A stretch of DNA of 64,000 nt from Thermopolyspora flexuosa (GCF_006716785.1 NZ_VFPQ01000001.1:2356001-2420000); one strand, 5' to 3'. Positions 50,049-59,806 are shown, numbered from the stretch's first letter. Numbers and translations: made by a program. The notes: generated from the letters alone by a model not told the origin.

Positions 50049-51200
50049 ATGGGCCTGGAGACCGTCAAGCCGCTGTCGACCCGCCGCGACGCCCTGGCCG
50101 TGGACGCCGCGACGCTCAGCGCGGGCGACCTCGACCGGCTCTTCCCGGTCCCGACCGGCCGCGAGGAGGACTGGCGGTTCACCCCGCTGTCCCGGCTCAA
50201 GGGGCTGCACAACGGCACGGCCGAGCCCTCCGGCTCGGTCGCGGTCGAGGTGGACGCGCCCGACCAGGTCATGGTCGACTCGGCGGGCCGCGAGGACCCG
50301 CGCGTCGGCCGCGCGTTCCAGCCCGCCGACCGGGTCGCCGCCCAGGCGTACGTCTCGTTCGAGAAGGCCGTGATCATCACGGTCCCGGCGAACGAGACGC
50401 TCGACCGGCCGATCACCGTCCGGGTGCGCGGCGAGGGCGGGGGCGCCGCCTACGGCCACCTCGTCGTCAACGTGGGCGAGCTCGCCGAGGCGACCGTCGT
50501 CATCGAGCACACCGGCAGCGCGGCCTACGCCGACAACGTCGAGTTCGTGATCGGCGACGGCGCCACGCTGCGGGTGGTGAGCCTGCAGGAGTGGGAGGAC
50601 GACGCGGTGCACGTCTCCCACCACCACACCCGGCTCGGCCGCGACTCGGTGTTCCGCTCGTTCGTGGCGACCCTCGGCGGCGACCTGGTACGGCTGTCGC
50701 CCTCGATCGCCTACACCGCCCCGGGCGCCGACGCCGAGCTGTACGGCCTGTACTTCGCCGACGCCGGCCAGCACCTGGAGCACCGCATCCTGGTCGACCA
50801 CACCGTGCCGAACTGCCGCAGCAACGTGCTCTACAAGGGCGCGCTGCAGGGCGAGGGCGCGCACACGGTCTGGATCGGCGACGTGATCATCCGCGCCGAG
50901 GCGACCGGGACCGACACCTACGAGTACAACCGCAACCTCGTGCTCACCGACGGCGCCCGCGCCGACTCGGTGCCGAACCTGGAGATCCTCACCGGCGAGG
51001 TCGTCGGCGCCGGGCATGCCTCGGCCTCCGGCCGCCTCGAGGACGAGCACCTGTTCTACCTGCAGTCCCGCGGCGTGCCGTACGAGGAGGCCCGCCGTCT
51101 GGTGATCATGGGCTTCTTCGGCGAGCTGATCGAGCGCATCTCGGTTCCGGAGCTGCGCGAGCGGGTGCTCGCCGCGGTGGAGGCGGAGCTGGAGAAGTGA
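50049..51200 (+). CDS. sufD: Fe-S cluster assembly protein SufD
   Basis: 383-residue paralogue of SufB. EDWRFTPLSRLKGL near the N-terminus, right-handed beta-helix core, DHTVPNCRSNVLYKGAL, RNLVLTDGARADSVPNLEI, and the C-terminal EDEHLFYLQSRGVPYEEARRLVIMGFFGELIERI motif. Two bases after the sufB stop. Forms the heterodimeric scaffold with SufB and docks SufC. Confidence 0.96.
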   Translation: MGLETVKPLSTRRDALAVDAATLSAGDLDRLFPVPTGREEDWRFTPLSRLKGLHNGTAEPSGSVAVEVDAPDQVMVDSAGREDPRVGRAFQPADRVAAQAYVSFEKAVIITVPANETLDRPITVRVRGEGGGAAYGHLVVNVGELAEATVVIEHTGSAAYADNVEFVIGDGATLRVVSLQEWEDDAVHVSHHHTRLGRDSVFRSFVATLGGDLVRLSPSIAYTAPGADAELYGLYFADAGQHLEHRILVDHTVPNCRSNVLYKGALQGEGAHTVWIGDVIIRAEATGTDTYEYNRNLVLTDGARADSVPNLEILTGEVVGAGHASASGRLEDEHLFYLQSRGVPYEEARRLVIMGFFGELIERISVPELRERVLAAVEAELEK

Positions 51201-51520
51201 CGTACGTCAAGGTCTGTTCCCTGGAGGACATCCCCGACGGGGGCGTGCTCGGGGTCGAGGTCGGCGACACGCCGGTCGCGCTGGTGCGGCACGGCCGGGA
51301 GGTCAACGCGCTGCACGACGTGTGCTCGCACGCCGAGGTACGGCTCAGCGAGGGCGACGTCTACGACGGCGCCCTGGAGTGCTGGCTGCACGGCTCGTGC
51401 TTCGACATCCGCACCGGCAAGCCCACCGGCCCGCCGGCCACCCGGCCGGTCCCGGTGTACCGAGTGAAGATCGACGGCGATGACGTACTCGTCTCGCTCG
51501 ACATTGATGGAGATTCCTAA
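51197..51520 (+). CDS. Rieske-type [2Fe-2S] ferredoxin in suf operon
   Basis: 107 residues. Rieske ligands are clear: CSHAEVRL (Cys-x-His) and CWLHGSCF (Cys-x2-His) spaced by 17 residues. It resembles non-heme-iron oxygenase ferredoxin components. Its place between sufD and sufC is conserved in actinobacteria; it may supply electrons during cluster assembly, a role that is inferred. GTG start overlaps the sufD stop (GTGA). Confidence 0.93.
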   Translation: MTYVKVCSLEDIPDGGVLGVEVGDTPVALVRHGREVNALHDVCSHAEVRLSEGDVYDGALECWLHGSCFDIRTGKPTGPPATRPVPVYRVKIDGDDVLVSLDIDGDS

Positions 51521-52276
51521 GTGTCCGTTCTGGAGATTCGAGACCTGCGAGTCGCCGTTGACGACAAGCAGATCCTCAACGGCGTTGACCTGACCGTCCG
51601 GGCGGGGGAGACGCACGCCATCATGGGCCCGAACGGCTCGGGCAAGTCGACGCTCGCCTACGCCATCGCCGGCCACCCCAAGTACACCGTCACCGGCGGC
51701 GAGGTGCTGCTCGACGGTGAGAACGTGCTGGAGATGAGCGTCGACGAGCGGGCCCGCGCCGGCCTGTTCCTGGCGATGCAGTACCCGGTCGAGGTGCCCG
51801 GCGTCAGCGTGTCGAACTTCCTGCGCTCCGCGGTGACCGCGGTGCGCGGCGAGGCGCCGAAGCTGCGCGACTTCTCCAAGGAGCTGCGCGCCGGCATGGA
51901 CGCGCTCGCCATCGACCCGTCGTTCGCCCAGCGCAACCTCAACGAGGGCTTCTCCGGCGGGGAGAAGAAGCGCCACGAGATCCTGCAGCTCGAGCTGCTC
52001 AAGCCGAAGATCGCGGTCCTCGACGAGACCGACTCCGGCCTCGACGTCGACGCGCTGCGCGTGGTCTCCGAGGGCATCAACCGGTTCCGCGCCCGCGAGG
52101 GCACCGGCGTGCTGCTCATCACCCACTACACGCGCATCCTCCGGTACGTGCGGCCCGACTACGTGCACGTGTTCGCGGGCGGGCGGGTCGTCGAGGAGGG
52201 CGGCCCCGAGCTGGCCGAGCGCCTCGAGGCCGAGGGCTACGAGCGCTACGTCCAGGCCGCGAAGGCGTCGGCGTGA
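51521..52276 (+). CDS. sufC: Fe-S cluster assembly ATPase SufC
   Basis: 251 residues, ABC-type ATPase of SufBC2D. Walker A GPNGSGKST (36-44), Q-loop FLAMQYPVEVPG, signature FSGGEKKRHEILQL, Walker B IAVLDETDSGLD, switch His in LLITHYTRILRYV. The EKKRHE and ETDSGLD forms are specific to SufC. GTG start directly follows the TAA of the Rieske gene. Confidence 0.97.
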   Translation: MSVLEIRDLRVAVDDKQILNGVDLTVRAGETHAIMGPNGSGKSTLAYAIAGHPKYTVTGGEVLLDGENVLEMSVDERARAGLFLAMQYPVEVPGVSVSNFLRSAVTAVRGEAPKLRDFSKELRAGMDALAIDPSFAQRNLNEGFSGGEKKRHEILQLELLKPKIAVLDETDSGLDVDALRVVSEGINRFRAREGTGVLLITHYTRILRYVRPDYVHVFAGGRVVEEGGPELAERLEAEGYERYVQAAKASA

Positions 52277-52322
52277 CCCACCGGCTCGGCACAACGGGCG
52301 CGACGGAGATGACGAGGCGGCG

Positions 52323-53582
52323 ATGAGCACAACCTTCGACGTGGAGAGGATCCGCAAGGACTTCCCCATCCTCTCGCGCGAGCTGCCCGGCGGACGGCCG
52401 CTGATCTACCTGGACTCCGGCAACTCCTCGCAGAAGCCGGTCCAGGTGATCGAGGCGATGCGCGAGCACATGGCGGCCCACTACGGCAACGTGGGCCGCG
52501 CCCTCCACGTGCTCGGCAGCGAGTCCACCGAGGCGTACGAGGGTGCCCGGGACAAGGTGGCCGCGTTCATCGGCGCGCCGAGCCGCGACGAGGTCGTGTT
52601 CACCAAGAACGCCTCCGAGGCGCTCAACCTCGTCGCGTACTGTTTCGGCAACCCGGTCTGCACCGACGAGCGGTTCGCCATGGGCCCCGGCGACGAGATC
52701 GTCATCACCGAGATGGAGCACCACAGCAACATCGTGCCGTGGCAGCTCCTCGCCCAGCGCACCGGCGCCACGCTGCGCTGGTTCCCGGTGACCGACGACG
52801 GCCGGCTCGACCTGTCCGGCCTCGACGAGATCGTCACCGAGCGCACCAAGATCGTGTCGATCGTGCACCAGTCGAACGTGCTGGGCACGGTCAACCCGGT
52901 CGCCCCGGTGCTCGCCCGGGCCCGCGAGGTCGGCGCGCTCATGATGCTCGACGCCTCGCAGTCGGTGCCGCACCAGAAGGTGGACGTGGCCGCGCTCGGC
53001 GTGGACTTCGTCGCGTTCACCGGCCACAAGATGGTCGGCCCGTCCGGCATCGGCGTGCTGTGGGGGCGGCGTGAGCTGCTGGAGGCGATGCCGCCGTTCC
53101 TCGGCGGCGGCGAGATGATCGAGGCGGTCTGGATGGACCGCTCGACCTACGCGCCGGTGCCGCACAAGTTCGAGGCCGGCACCCCGCCGATCGTGGAGGC
53201 GGTCGGGCTCGGCGCCGCCGTCGACTACCTCACCGCCGTCGGCATGGACGCGATCCGCGAGCACGAGCTCGAGCTCACCGCCTACGCGCTCGGCGCGCTC
53301 AAGGAGATCGACGGCCTGCGCCTCATCGGTCCGTCCGACCTGGCCGACCGCGGGGGTACCATCTCCTTCACGCTGCCCGACATCCACCCGCACGACGTGG
53401 GGCAGATCCTCGACGACGTGTTCGGCATCGCGGTGCGGGTCGGGCACCACTGCGCCCGGCCGCTGCACCTGCGGTTCGGAATACCCGCCACCACGCGGGT
53501 GTCGTTGTACCTGTACAACACCACGGCCGAGATCGACGCCCTGGTCCGCGGCCTTCACCACGTCAAGAAAGTCTTCGGATAG
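52323..53582 (+). CDS. sufS: Cysteine desulfurase SufS
   Basis: 419-residue PLP enzyme releasing sulfur from cysteine. PLP lysine Lys236 in TGHKMVGPSGIGVLWG; persulfide Cys377 in RVGHHCARPLHLRFG; TEMEHHSNIVPWQ with the PLP-stacking His; class II (SufS/CsdA) insertion pattern. Works with SufU encoded immediately downstream. Starts 46 bp after sufC. Confidence 0.97.
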   Translation: MSTTFDVERIRKDFPILSRELPGGRPLIYLDSGNSSQKPVQVIEAMREHMAAHYGNVGRALHVLGSESTEAYEGARDKVAAFIGAPSRDEVVFTKNASEALNLVAYCFGNPVCTDERFAMGPGDEIVITEMEHHSNIVPWQLLAQRTGATLRWFPVTDDGRLDLSGLDEIVTERTKIVSIVHQSNVLGTVNPVAPVLARAREVGALMMLDASQSVPHQKVDVAALGVDFVAFTGHKMVGPSGIGVLWGRRELLEAMPPFLGGGEMIEAVWMDRSTYAPVPHKFEAGTPPIVEAVGLGAAVDYLTAVGMDAIREHELELTAYALGALKEIDGLRLIGPSDLADRGGTISFTLPDIHPHDVGQILDDVFGIAVRVGHHCARPLHLRFGIPATTRVSLYLYNTTAEIDALVRGLHHVKKVFG

Positions 53583-54029
53583 ATGATCGCCGAGTCGCTC
53601 TACCAGGAGCTGATCCTGGAGCACTACAAGCACCCGCAGGGGAGAGGCCTGCGCGAGCCGTACGACGCCGAGGTCCACCACGTGAACCCGACCTGTGGTG
53701 ACGAGATCACCATGCGGGTCAAGCTGAAGGAGGGCGCGGACGGCGGCCGGCACGTGGCGGACGTCTCCTACGAGGGCCAGGGCTGTTCGATCAGCCAGGC
53801 CGCGGCCTCGGTGCTGTACGAGCTCACCGTCGGCTCGCGGGTGGAGGACACGCTGTCGGTCGTGGACGAGTTCACCCGGCTCATGCACGGCCGGGGACAG
53901 GTGGAGCCGGACGAGGCCGTGCTCGGGGACGCGGTGGCGTTCGCGGGGGTGGCCAAGTACCCGGCGCGGGTCAAGTGCGCCCTGCTCGCCTGGATGGCCT
54001 ACAAGGACGCGGTGGTGAGAAGCTCGTGA
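53583..54029 (+). CDS. sufU: SufU, zinc-dependent sulfurtransferase
   Basis: 148 residues. Cys38, Asp40, Cys68 and Cys132 (PTCGDEI, GQGCSISQ, VKCALLAW) are the zinc ligands by which SufU accepts the persulfide from SufS; the Asp40-containing form and the insertion around residues 45-58 mark SufU rather than IscU. Start codon follows the sufS stop without a gap. Confidence 0.96.
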   Translation: MIAESLYQELILEHYKHPQGRGLREPYDAEVHHVNPTCGDEITMRVKLKEGADGGRHVADVSYEGQGCSISQAAASVLYELTVGSRVEDTLSVVDEFTRLMHGRGQVEPDEAVLGDAVAFAGVAKYPARVKCALLAWMAYKDAVVRSS

Positions 54030-54415
54030 GCAAGCCAGTGGAAACCCCGGTCGGCGGCAACGCCGCGCAGGACGGCTCCGGCGGGGGCGGCGTCACCGTC
54101 GAGCAGGTGCGGGAGGCGCTCAAGGACGTCGTCGACCCGGAGCTCGGCATCAACGTGGTCGACCTCGGCCTGGTCTACGGCATCAACCTCGACCCGGCCG
54201 AGCAGGAGGGCGCGCCGCCCGTGGCGACCATCGACATGACGCTCACCAGCGCCGCCTGCCCGCTCACCGACGTGATCGAGGACCAGGCCGCCTCCGCGCT
54301 CGCCGACCTCGTCTCCGACGTGCGGATCAACTGGGTGTGGCTGCCCCCGTGGGGTCCCGACAAGATCACCGACGAGGGGCGCGAGCAGCTCCGCATGCTC
54401 GGCTTCAACGTCTGA
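54026..54415 (+). CDS. sufT: SufT-like metal-sulfur cluster assembly factor (DUF59)
   Basis: 129 residues: a disordered Gly-rich N-terminus and a DUF59/MIP18 domain (VREALKDVVDPELGINVVDLGLVYGI, MTLTSAACPLTDVIEDQ with the conserved Cys, INWVWLPPWGPDKITDEGREQLRMLGF). Helps maturation of Fe-S proteins. GTG start overlaps the sufU stop (GTGA). Last gene of the suf operon. Confidence 0.94.
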   Translation: MSKPVETPVGGNAAQDGSGGGGVTVEQVREALKDVVDPELGINVVDLGLVYGINLDPAEQEGAPPVATIDMTLTSAACPLTDVIEDQAASALADLVSDVRINWVWLPPWGPDKITDEGREQLRMLGFNV

Positions 54416-54436
54416 CCGGATCCGTCACGGTCCATG

Positions 54437-54477
54437 CGGCCCCGGTACGGCGCACCCGGCGCGCCGTACCGGGGCCG
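54437..54477 (+). terminator. Strong hairpin closing the suf operon
   Basis: Two perfect 17-bp arms (CGGCCCCGGTACGGCGC at 54437-54453; its complement at 54461-54477) around a 7-base loop, 22 bases after the sufT stop. No T-run, in keeping with GC-rich actinobacterial terminators. Confidence 0.8.
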
Positions 54478-54702
54478 TCGCCGTTCCGGCCGATGACAGG
54501 GTGTGGCGGATACGGCACGTCGCGGTCTGTCAACTGAAATTTTCATCCGGCCGTCCGGCATCGGTCCCGGTCACGCCCGCCCGCCGTGCGGGCGAACCGG
54601 CAAAACCGAAGCTAGGAGGCTTGCGCGCGGCGCCGGCGGGACCGCCGTAATTACCCCAGGATAACGTTTCGGCACCTGCCTTCGACCCGGTGTCGCACCG
54701 TC

Positions 54703-54731
54703 TTGACACTGCCGACACGCCAATTTAACGT
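54703..54731 (+). promoter_or_regulatory. Candidate promoter of the oligosaccharide ABC operon
   Basis: Perfect TTGACA at 54703-54708, 17 bases, TAACGT at 54726-54731 (TANNNT). It lies in a 630-bp intergenic region and would give a leader of about 300 nt containing the operator at 54860. A second promoter nearer the operator cannot be excluded (TAACCT at 54875-54880). Confidence 0.5.
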
Positions 54732-54859
54732 CGCGGTACTTTATCCGGTTCAGTTCGATGGCCGTCCACGCAGACGGGCGGCGGTGCCGTACGGCGCCAT
54801 TTCCGTGGAACATCCACGGCCTTGGGGGTCGGGGACGCCTGAAGGGCGCGGAGGCCAGA

Positions 54860-54875
54860 GCTGAACCGGTTAAGT
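54860..54875. promoter_or_regulatory. LacI-family operator 1 (transporter operon)
   Basis: GCTGAACCGGTTAAGT. The central CCGG and right half match the ideal palindrome ACTTAACCGGTTAAGT, and the whole 16 bases are the exact reverse complement of operator 2. A central CG step is typical of LacI-family sites. Confidence 0.75.
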
Positions 54876-55046
54876 AACCTGGTTTGCTTGAGCCGCGTTG
54901 CCGTTGACAAGGAGGTTGGCAGGAAGGCTCCGGGCCGGAGCCGCGCCGAAATCGGGGGAACGGGGCCTGCCGCCGCGGGGCCGGAACCGCCGGCACGACC
55001 CCGCTTAACGCCATCGGAGATCCTCCGCCACGGAGGAAGGAGATCC

Positions 55047-56816
55047 ATGATGCGACGCCATCGGTGGAAGGTTCTCGCAGTTTCCCTCGCCGCCTGCCTG
55101 GCCGCCGCGGCGTGTTCGGGAGGGTCGCAGACGCCGTCGGCGCCGACCGGCTCCGCGCCCGCCTCCCAGCCCGCGGCCGGCGGTGGCGCGAGCGGCGCGT
55201 TCCCGCGTCACGAGACGCTGTACACGAGCGGCACCCAGTGGGGTCCCCCGTCGAACTGGAACCCCATCCGCGAGTGGGACTTCGCCACCGGCACCAAGGG
55301 CCTGGTCTACGAGACGCTGTTCCTCTACGACCCGAACAACGACCAGTTCGTGCCCTGGCTCGCCGAGAGCGGCACCTGGGTGGAGGACAAGGTCTACGAG
55401 CTGAAGCTGCGCCAGGGCGTCACCTGGGCGGACGGCAGGCCGTTCACCGCCGACGACGTGGTGTTCACGTTCGAGCTCGGCAAGATGGAGACGGTGCCGT
55501 ACGCCAACCTGTGGACCTTCCTGGAGAAGGCCGAGGCGGTCGACCAGCACACCGTCCGCTTCACCTTCAAGGAGGCCAACTACCAGCAGTGGTCGATCCA
55601 CCTCTACAGCCGGGCGATGGTGCCCAAGCACATCTGGGAGGGCCGGTCCGAGCAGGAGGTGCTCGAGGGCGCCAACGAGAACCCGATCGGCACCGGGCCG
55701 TACCGGTACCACAGCCACGACCAGGACCGCATGGTCTGGGTGAAGCGTGACGGCTGGTGGGCGACGCAGCTGCTCGGCAAGGACGTCAAGCCCAAGTACA
55801 TCGTCGACATCGTCAACTCCAGCAACGAGGTCGCGATGGGCCTGCTGCTGCAGGGCCAGCTCGACCTGAGCAACAACTTCCTGCCGGGCATCGCCAACCT
55901 GGTGCAGAACAAGAACTTCGGGATCACCACCTACTACCCCGAGCCGCCGTACATGCTCTCGGCCAACACCGCCTGGCTGGTGCTCAACACCACCAAGAAG
56001 CCGATGGACGACCCGGCGTTCCGCAAGGCGGTCGCGCACTCCATCGACGTCAAGAAGATCGTCGAGGGCGTCTACGGCAACCTGGTGCGGGCGGCGAGCC
56101 CGACCGGCCTGCTCCCGCAGTGGGAGAAGTACATCGACCAGAACGTGGTCAACGAGCACGGCTTCTCCTACGACCCGGACAAGGCGAAGAAGCTGCTCGC
56201 GGACGCCGGCTACCGGGACCGGGACGGCGACGGCTTCGTCGAGCGGCCCGACGGCGGCAAGATCGACCTGAAGATCATCGTCCCGGCCGGGTGGACCGAC
56301 TGGATGGAGTCGATCCGGGTGATCTCCGAGGGCGCCAAGGCCGTCGGGATCAACCTCAACCCCGAGTTCCCGGACTTCAACGCGCTCGTCGACGCCCGCT
56401 CGGCCGGCAGGTTCGACATGCTCATCAACAACGAGCGGCAGCTGGCCAGCACCCCGTGGCACTACTACGACTACATGTACCAGCTGCCCATCCGTAAGCA
56501 GCAGAACACGGTGAACTTCGGCCGCTACGAGGACAAGGAGGCCTGGGAGCTGGTCCGGCGGCTCGACAACAAGAAGACCGACGACCTGGAGGGCATGAAG
56601 GAGATCATCTCCAAGCTCCAGGAGCGGCACCTGAAGGAGCTGCCGATCATCCCGCTCTGGTACAACGGCCTGTGGTCCCAGGTGACCAGCGGCGCCTGGA
56701 AGAACTGGCCGTCCTCCGCGGCGAACGCGCCCAAGCACGCGCCCACCATGTGGCGTAACTGGCACGAGCTCGGCGCCATCCTCATGCTCACCGAGCTGCA
56801 GCCGGCGGGCCGGTGA
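55047..56816 (+). CDS. Oligosaccharide/peptide ABC transporter binding lipoprotein
   Basis: 589-residue family 5 solute-binding protein. Lipoprotein signal with lipobox LAAAAC (Cys23), then a Ser/Pro/Gly linker. SBP_bac_5 features: YETLFLYDPNNDQFVPWLAESGTW, LRQGVTWADGRPFTADDVVFTFE, ENPIGTGPYRY, DPAFRKAVAHSIDVKKIVEGVYG. Family 5 proteins next to glycoside hydrolases often bind cello- or manno-oligosaccharides rather than peptides, which the beta-mannosidase nearby supports. AAGGAG at 55037-55042 fixes the ATG. First gene of the operon. Confidence 0.93.
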   Translation: MMRRHRWKVLAVSLAACLAAAACSGGSQTPSAPTGSAPASQPAAGGGASGAFPRHETLYTSGTQWGPPSNWNPIREWDFATGTKGLVYETLFLYDPNNDQFVPWLAESGTWVEDKVYELKLRQGVTWADGRPFTADDVVFTFELGKMETVPYANLWTFLEKAEAVDQHTVRFTFKEANYQQWSIHLYSRAMVPKHIWEGRSEQEVLEGANENPIGTGPYRYHSHDQDRMVWVKRDGWWATQLLGKDVKPKYIVDIVNSSNEVAMGLLLQGQLDLSNNFLPGIANLVQNKNFGITTYYPEPPYMLSANTAWLVLNTTKKPMDDPAFRKAVAHSIDVKKIVEGVYGNLVRAASPTGLLPQWEKYIDQNVVNEHGFSYDPDKAKKLLADAGYRDRDGDGFVERPDGGKIDLKIIVPAGWTDWMESIRVISEGAKAVGINLNPEFPDFNALVDARSAGRFDMLINNERQLASTPWHYYDYMYQLPIRKQQNTVNFGRYEDKEAWELVRRLDNKKTDDLEGMKEIISKLQERHLKELPIIPLWYNGLWSQVTSGAWKNWPSSAANAPKHAPTMWRNWHELGAILMLTELQPAGR

Positions 56817-56916
56817 CGGCGGCGGCCGTCCGGCCTCGTGACGACGCCTCCCCGCCGTGCCGCGCGGCGGGGAGGCCCCCGTCCACCGTCCCGCACAGCC
56901 ATCGGGGAGGAACGTC

Positions 56917-57909
56917 TTGCGGCGCTACCTGCTGAGAAAACTGCTCGTCTACGGGCTGACCTTCTTCGTCGCCGTCACGGTCAACTGGATGATCCCGCGG
57001 TTCATGCCCGGCGACCCGGTGTCGAGCATGATCGCCCGGGCGAGCCTGGCGCAGCCGGAGGCCGTGGAGGCCATGCGGTCGTACTACAACAGCCTCTTCG
57101 GCTTCGACCGGCCGATCTTCGAACAGTACGTCAACTTCTGGATCGCGCTGTTCCGCGGCGACCTCGGGATCAGCATCATGCTCTTCCCGACCCCGGTGTG
57201 GGACGTGATCGTGCGGGCCGTGCCGTACACGATCGCCCTGCTGCTCCCGGCGATCCTGCTGAGCTGGATCGCGGGCAACTGGTTCGGCGCGTTCGCCGCC
57301 CGGCGCAGGTGGCTCGACAACACCATGCTGCCGGTCGGCTACATCCTCACCGCCACGCCCTACATGTGGCTGGCGATCCTGCTGGCCTGGGGGCTCGGCG
57401 TGGTCGCCGGGATCCTCCCGGTCGCCGGCGGGTACAGCTTCGAGCTGCAGCCGAGCTGGTCGTTGGAGTTCGTCGCCGACCTGGCGCTGCACTGGTTCCT
57501 GCCGTTCGCCTCGCTGTTCATCGTGGCGTTCGGCGGCTGGGCGATCGGCATGCGCAACATGATCATCTACGAGCTGGAGGCGGACTACGCGAACTACCTG
57601 GCCGCGCTCGGCGCGCCGGCCAGGCTGATCCGCCGCTACGCCTTCCGCAACGCCATGCTGCCGCAGATCACCGGGCTGGCCCTGCAGCTCGGCACCCTGG
57701 TGGCGGGCGCGCTCGTCACCGAGGTCGTCTTCTCCTATCCGGGGCTCGGCCACCTCATCCTCAAGGCGATCCAGAACCAGGACTTCTTCCTGCTCCAGGG
57801 CACGTTCCTGTTCATCGTCGTCGGCGTGCTGATCGCCAACTTCCTCATCGACATCGTCTACACCGTGGTGGATCCGCGGACCCGGACGGGACTGGGAGGT
57901 GCGGCATGA
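56917..57909 (+). CDS. ABC transporter permease (DppB/OppB type)
   Basis: 330 residues with six membrane helices. Starts RRYLLRKLLVYGLTFFVAV, carries WMIPRFMPGDPV near residue 30 and the permease EAA-like loop ADYANYLAALGAPARLIRRYAFRNAMLPQITG. TTG start is chosen because GGGGAGG (56904-56910) is 6 bases upstream and homology begins there. 100 bp after the binding protein; overlaps the next gene by 4 bases. Confidence 0.93.
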   Translation: MRRYLLRKLLVYGLTFFVAVTVNWMIPRFMPGDPVSSMIARASLAQPEAVEAMRSYYNSLFGFDRPIFEQYVNFWIALFRGDLGISIMLFPTPVWDVIVRAVPYTIALLLPAILLSWIAGNWFGAFAARRRWLDNTMLPVGYILTATPYMWLAILLAWGLGVVAGILPVAGGYSFELQPSWSLEFVADLALHWFLPFASLFIVAFGGWAIGMRNMIIYELEADYANYLAALGAPARLIRRYAFRNAMLPQITGLALQLGTLVAGALVTEVVFSYPGLGHLILKAIQNQDFFLLQGTFLFIVVGVLIANFLIDIVYTVVDPRTRTGLGGAA

Positions 57910-58856
57910 CGACCCCGGACACCGAGCCGTCCGGCACGGCCGGAGCCGCCGGTACGGCTGCCGCGCCGGGTGCGGTGGCCCCGGCCCCGGCGGGCGCGGC
58001 GGCGCCGCGCGGCGCGCTCGCGGAGACCCTCTACTTCGCGGTGCGCAACGGCAAGCTGCTGGCCGGGCTCGCGGTGTTCACGCTGCTGCTGCTGACCGCA
58101 CTGATCGGCCCGCTGCTGCTGGCCGGCGACCCCAACGCCTACGTGGGGCTCGCCGCGCAACCGCCCTCGGGCGAGCACTGGTTCGGCACCACCCACTTCG
58201 GCCAGGACGTGTTCGCCCAGTTCGTGCACGGCCTGCGGGCGACGTTCCACGTCGGCGCGCTCGGCGGCGGCATCGCCGCGGTGATCGGCATGGTGGTCGG
58301 CTTCACCGCGGGCTACCGGGGCGGGATCGTCGACGAGATCCTCAACGCCCTCACCAACGTGGTGCTCGTGCTGCCGGCGCTCGCCGTACTGCTGGTGATC
58401 AACGCCTACCTCGGGGTGCGCAGCCTCACCGTGCAGGCGGTGTTCATCGGGCTCACCTCCTGGCCGTGGGCGGCCCGGGCGATCCGCGCGCAGACGCTCT
58501 CGCTGCGCGCCCGCGACTTCACCGACCTCGCCCGGCTCAGCGGGGTGAGCACCTGGAAGATCATCACGCGGGAGATCGCCCCGAACATGAGCTCCTACCT
58601 GTTCATGACGTTCATCCTGCTGTTCGGCGGGGCGATCCTCATCGGCGCGTCGCTCGACTTCATCGGCCTCGGCCCCACCCAGGGCATCTCACTCGGCCTC
58701 ATGCTCAACAACGCCGCCCAGTGGAACGCCCTCCACCTGGGCATGTGGTGGTGGTTCGTGCCGCCCGGCGCCGGCATCACCGCCATCGTCGGCTCGCTGT
58801 ACGTGATGAACGTGGGCCTCGACGAGGTGTTCAACCCCAAGCTGCGGGAGACCTGA
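57906..58856 (+). CDS. ABC transporter permease (DppC/OppC type)
   Basis: 316 residues. A 40-residue Ala/Pro-rich tail precedes the family N-terminus (LYFAVRNGKLLAGLAVFTLLLL). HWFGTTHFGQDVFAQFVHGLR is the OppC signature, and ARDFTDLARLSGVSTWKIITREIAPNM the ATPase-contact loop. ATG overlaps the dppB-type stop (ATGA). Pairs with the upstream permease to form the channel. Confidence 0.94.
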   Translation: MTTPDTEPSGTAGAAGTAAAPGAVAPAPAGAAAPRGALAETLYFAVRNGKLLAGLAVFTLLLLTALIGPLLLAGDPNAYVGLAAQPPSGEHWFGTTHFGQDVFAQFVHGLRATFHVGALGGGIAAVIGMVVGFTAGYRGGIVDEILNALTNVVLVLPALAVLLVINAYLGVRSLTVQAVFIGLTSWPWAARAIRAQTLSLRARDFTDLARLSGVSTWKIITREIAPNMSSYLFMTFILLFGGAILIGASLDFIGLGPTQGISLGLMLNNAAQWNALHLGMWWWFVPPGAGITAIVGSLYVMNVGLDEVFNPKLRET

Positions 58857-59803
58857 TGACGCTCCGCGTGACCGACCTGAAGGTGTACTACAAGACCCTG
58901 CGGGGCGAGGTGAAGGCCCTCGACGGCGTCACCTTCGAGATCGGCGACGCCGAGATCCTCGGGCTGGCGGGGGAGTCCGGCTGCGGCAAGTCCACCCTCG
59001 GCAAGGCCCTGATCCGGATGGACGGGCGGATGCGGCTGCGCGGCGGCACCGTCGAGCTCGACGGGGAGGAGCTGCCGATCGGCGACGACGCCGCGATGAA
59101 CCGCTACCGGTACCACCGGATCTCGCTCATCCCGCAGTACTCGATGAGCGCGCTCAACCCCACCCGCCGCATCGGCCGGATGATCCGCGAGCTGGTGGAG
59201 TCCCGCGGCGTGCGGTACGCGGACGTGGAGGAGGAGCTGCTGCGCCGGCTGAGGCTCGTCGGGCTCGACCCGGACGTGCTGGGCCGGTACCCGATCGAGC
59301 TGTCCGGCGGCATGAAGCAGCGCACCGTCATGGTGATCTCCACGCTGCTCAACCCGTCGCTGCTCATCGCCGACGAGGTCACCTCGGCGCTGGACGTGTC
59401 CACCCAGAAGGCGGTGGCCAAGGCGCTGGCCGGGTTCCGGGACCGCGGCTTCGTGAAGAGCATGATCTTCGTCACCCACGACATCTCGCTCACGTACCAG
59501 ATCGCCGACACGATCATGGTCATGTACGCGGGCAGGCTCGTGGAGAAGGCGAGCGCGTCCGCGATCGTGAGCAAGCCCCGGCACCCGTACACCCAGCTGC
59601 TCATCTCCTCGCTGCCCGAGGTCGGCGTGCGGTACGCCGAGCGGCGGCTGTCCGGCATCCCCGGCGGCCCGCCCTCGCTGCTCAACCCGCCCGCCGGCTG
59701 CCGCTTCCGGGACCGCTGCCCGAAGGCGTTCGCCAGGTGCGCCGAGGAGCCGCCGGTCACCGAGGTCGCGTCCGGCCACTTCGTGGCCTGCTGGAAGGGG
59801 TGA
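58856..59803 (+). CDS. ABC transporter ATPase (DppD/OppD type)
   Basis: 315 residues. Walker A GESGCGKST, signature LSGGMKQR, Walker B LLIADEVTSALDVS, switch His in FVTHDISLTYQIAD. The C-terminal oligopeptide-type domain has a Cys-rich [4Fe-4S]-like motif (AGCRFRDRCPKAFARC, then a later Cys), as in OppD/F. One-base overlap with the preceding stop (TGATG). Confidence 0.94.
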   Translation: MTLRVTDLKVYYKTLRGEVKALDGVTFEIGDAEILGLAGESGCGKSTLGKALIRMDGRMRLRGGTVELDGEELPIGDDAAMNRYRYHRISLIPQYSMSALNPTRRIGRMIRELVESRGVRYADVEEELLRRLRLVGLDPDVLGRYPIELSGGMKQRTVMVISTLLNPSLLIADEVTSALDVSTQKAVAKALAGFRDRGFVKSMIFVTHDISLTYQIADTIMVMYAGRLVEKASASAIVSKPRHPYTQLLISSLPEVGVRYAERRLSGIPGGPPSLLNPPAGCRFRDRCPKAFARCAEEPPVTEVASGHFVACWKG

Positions 59804-59806
59804 GGG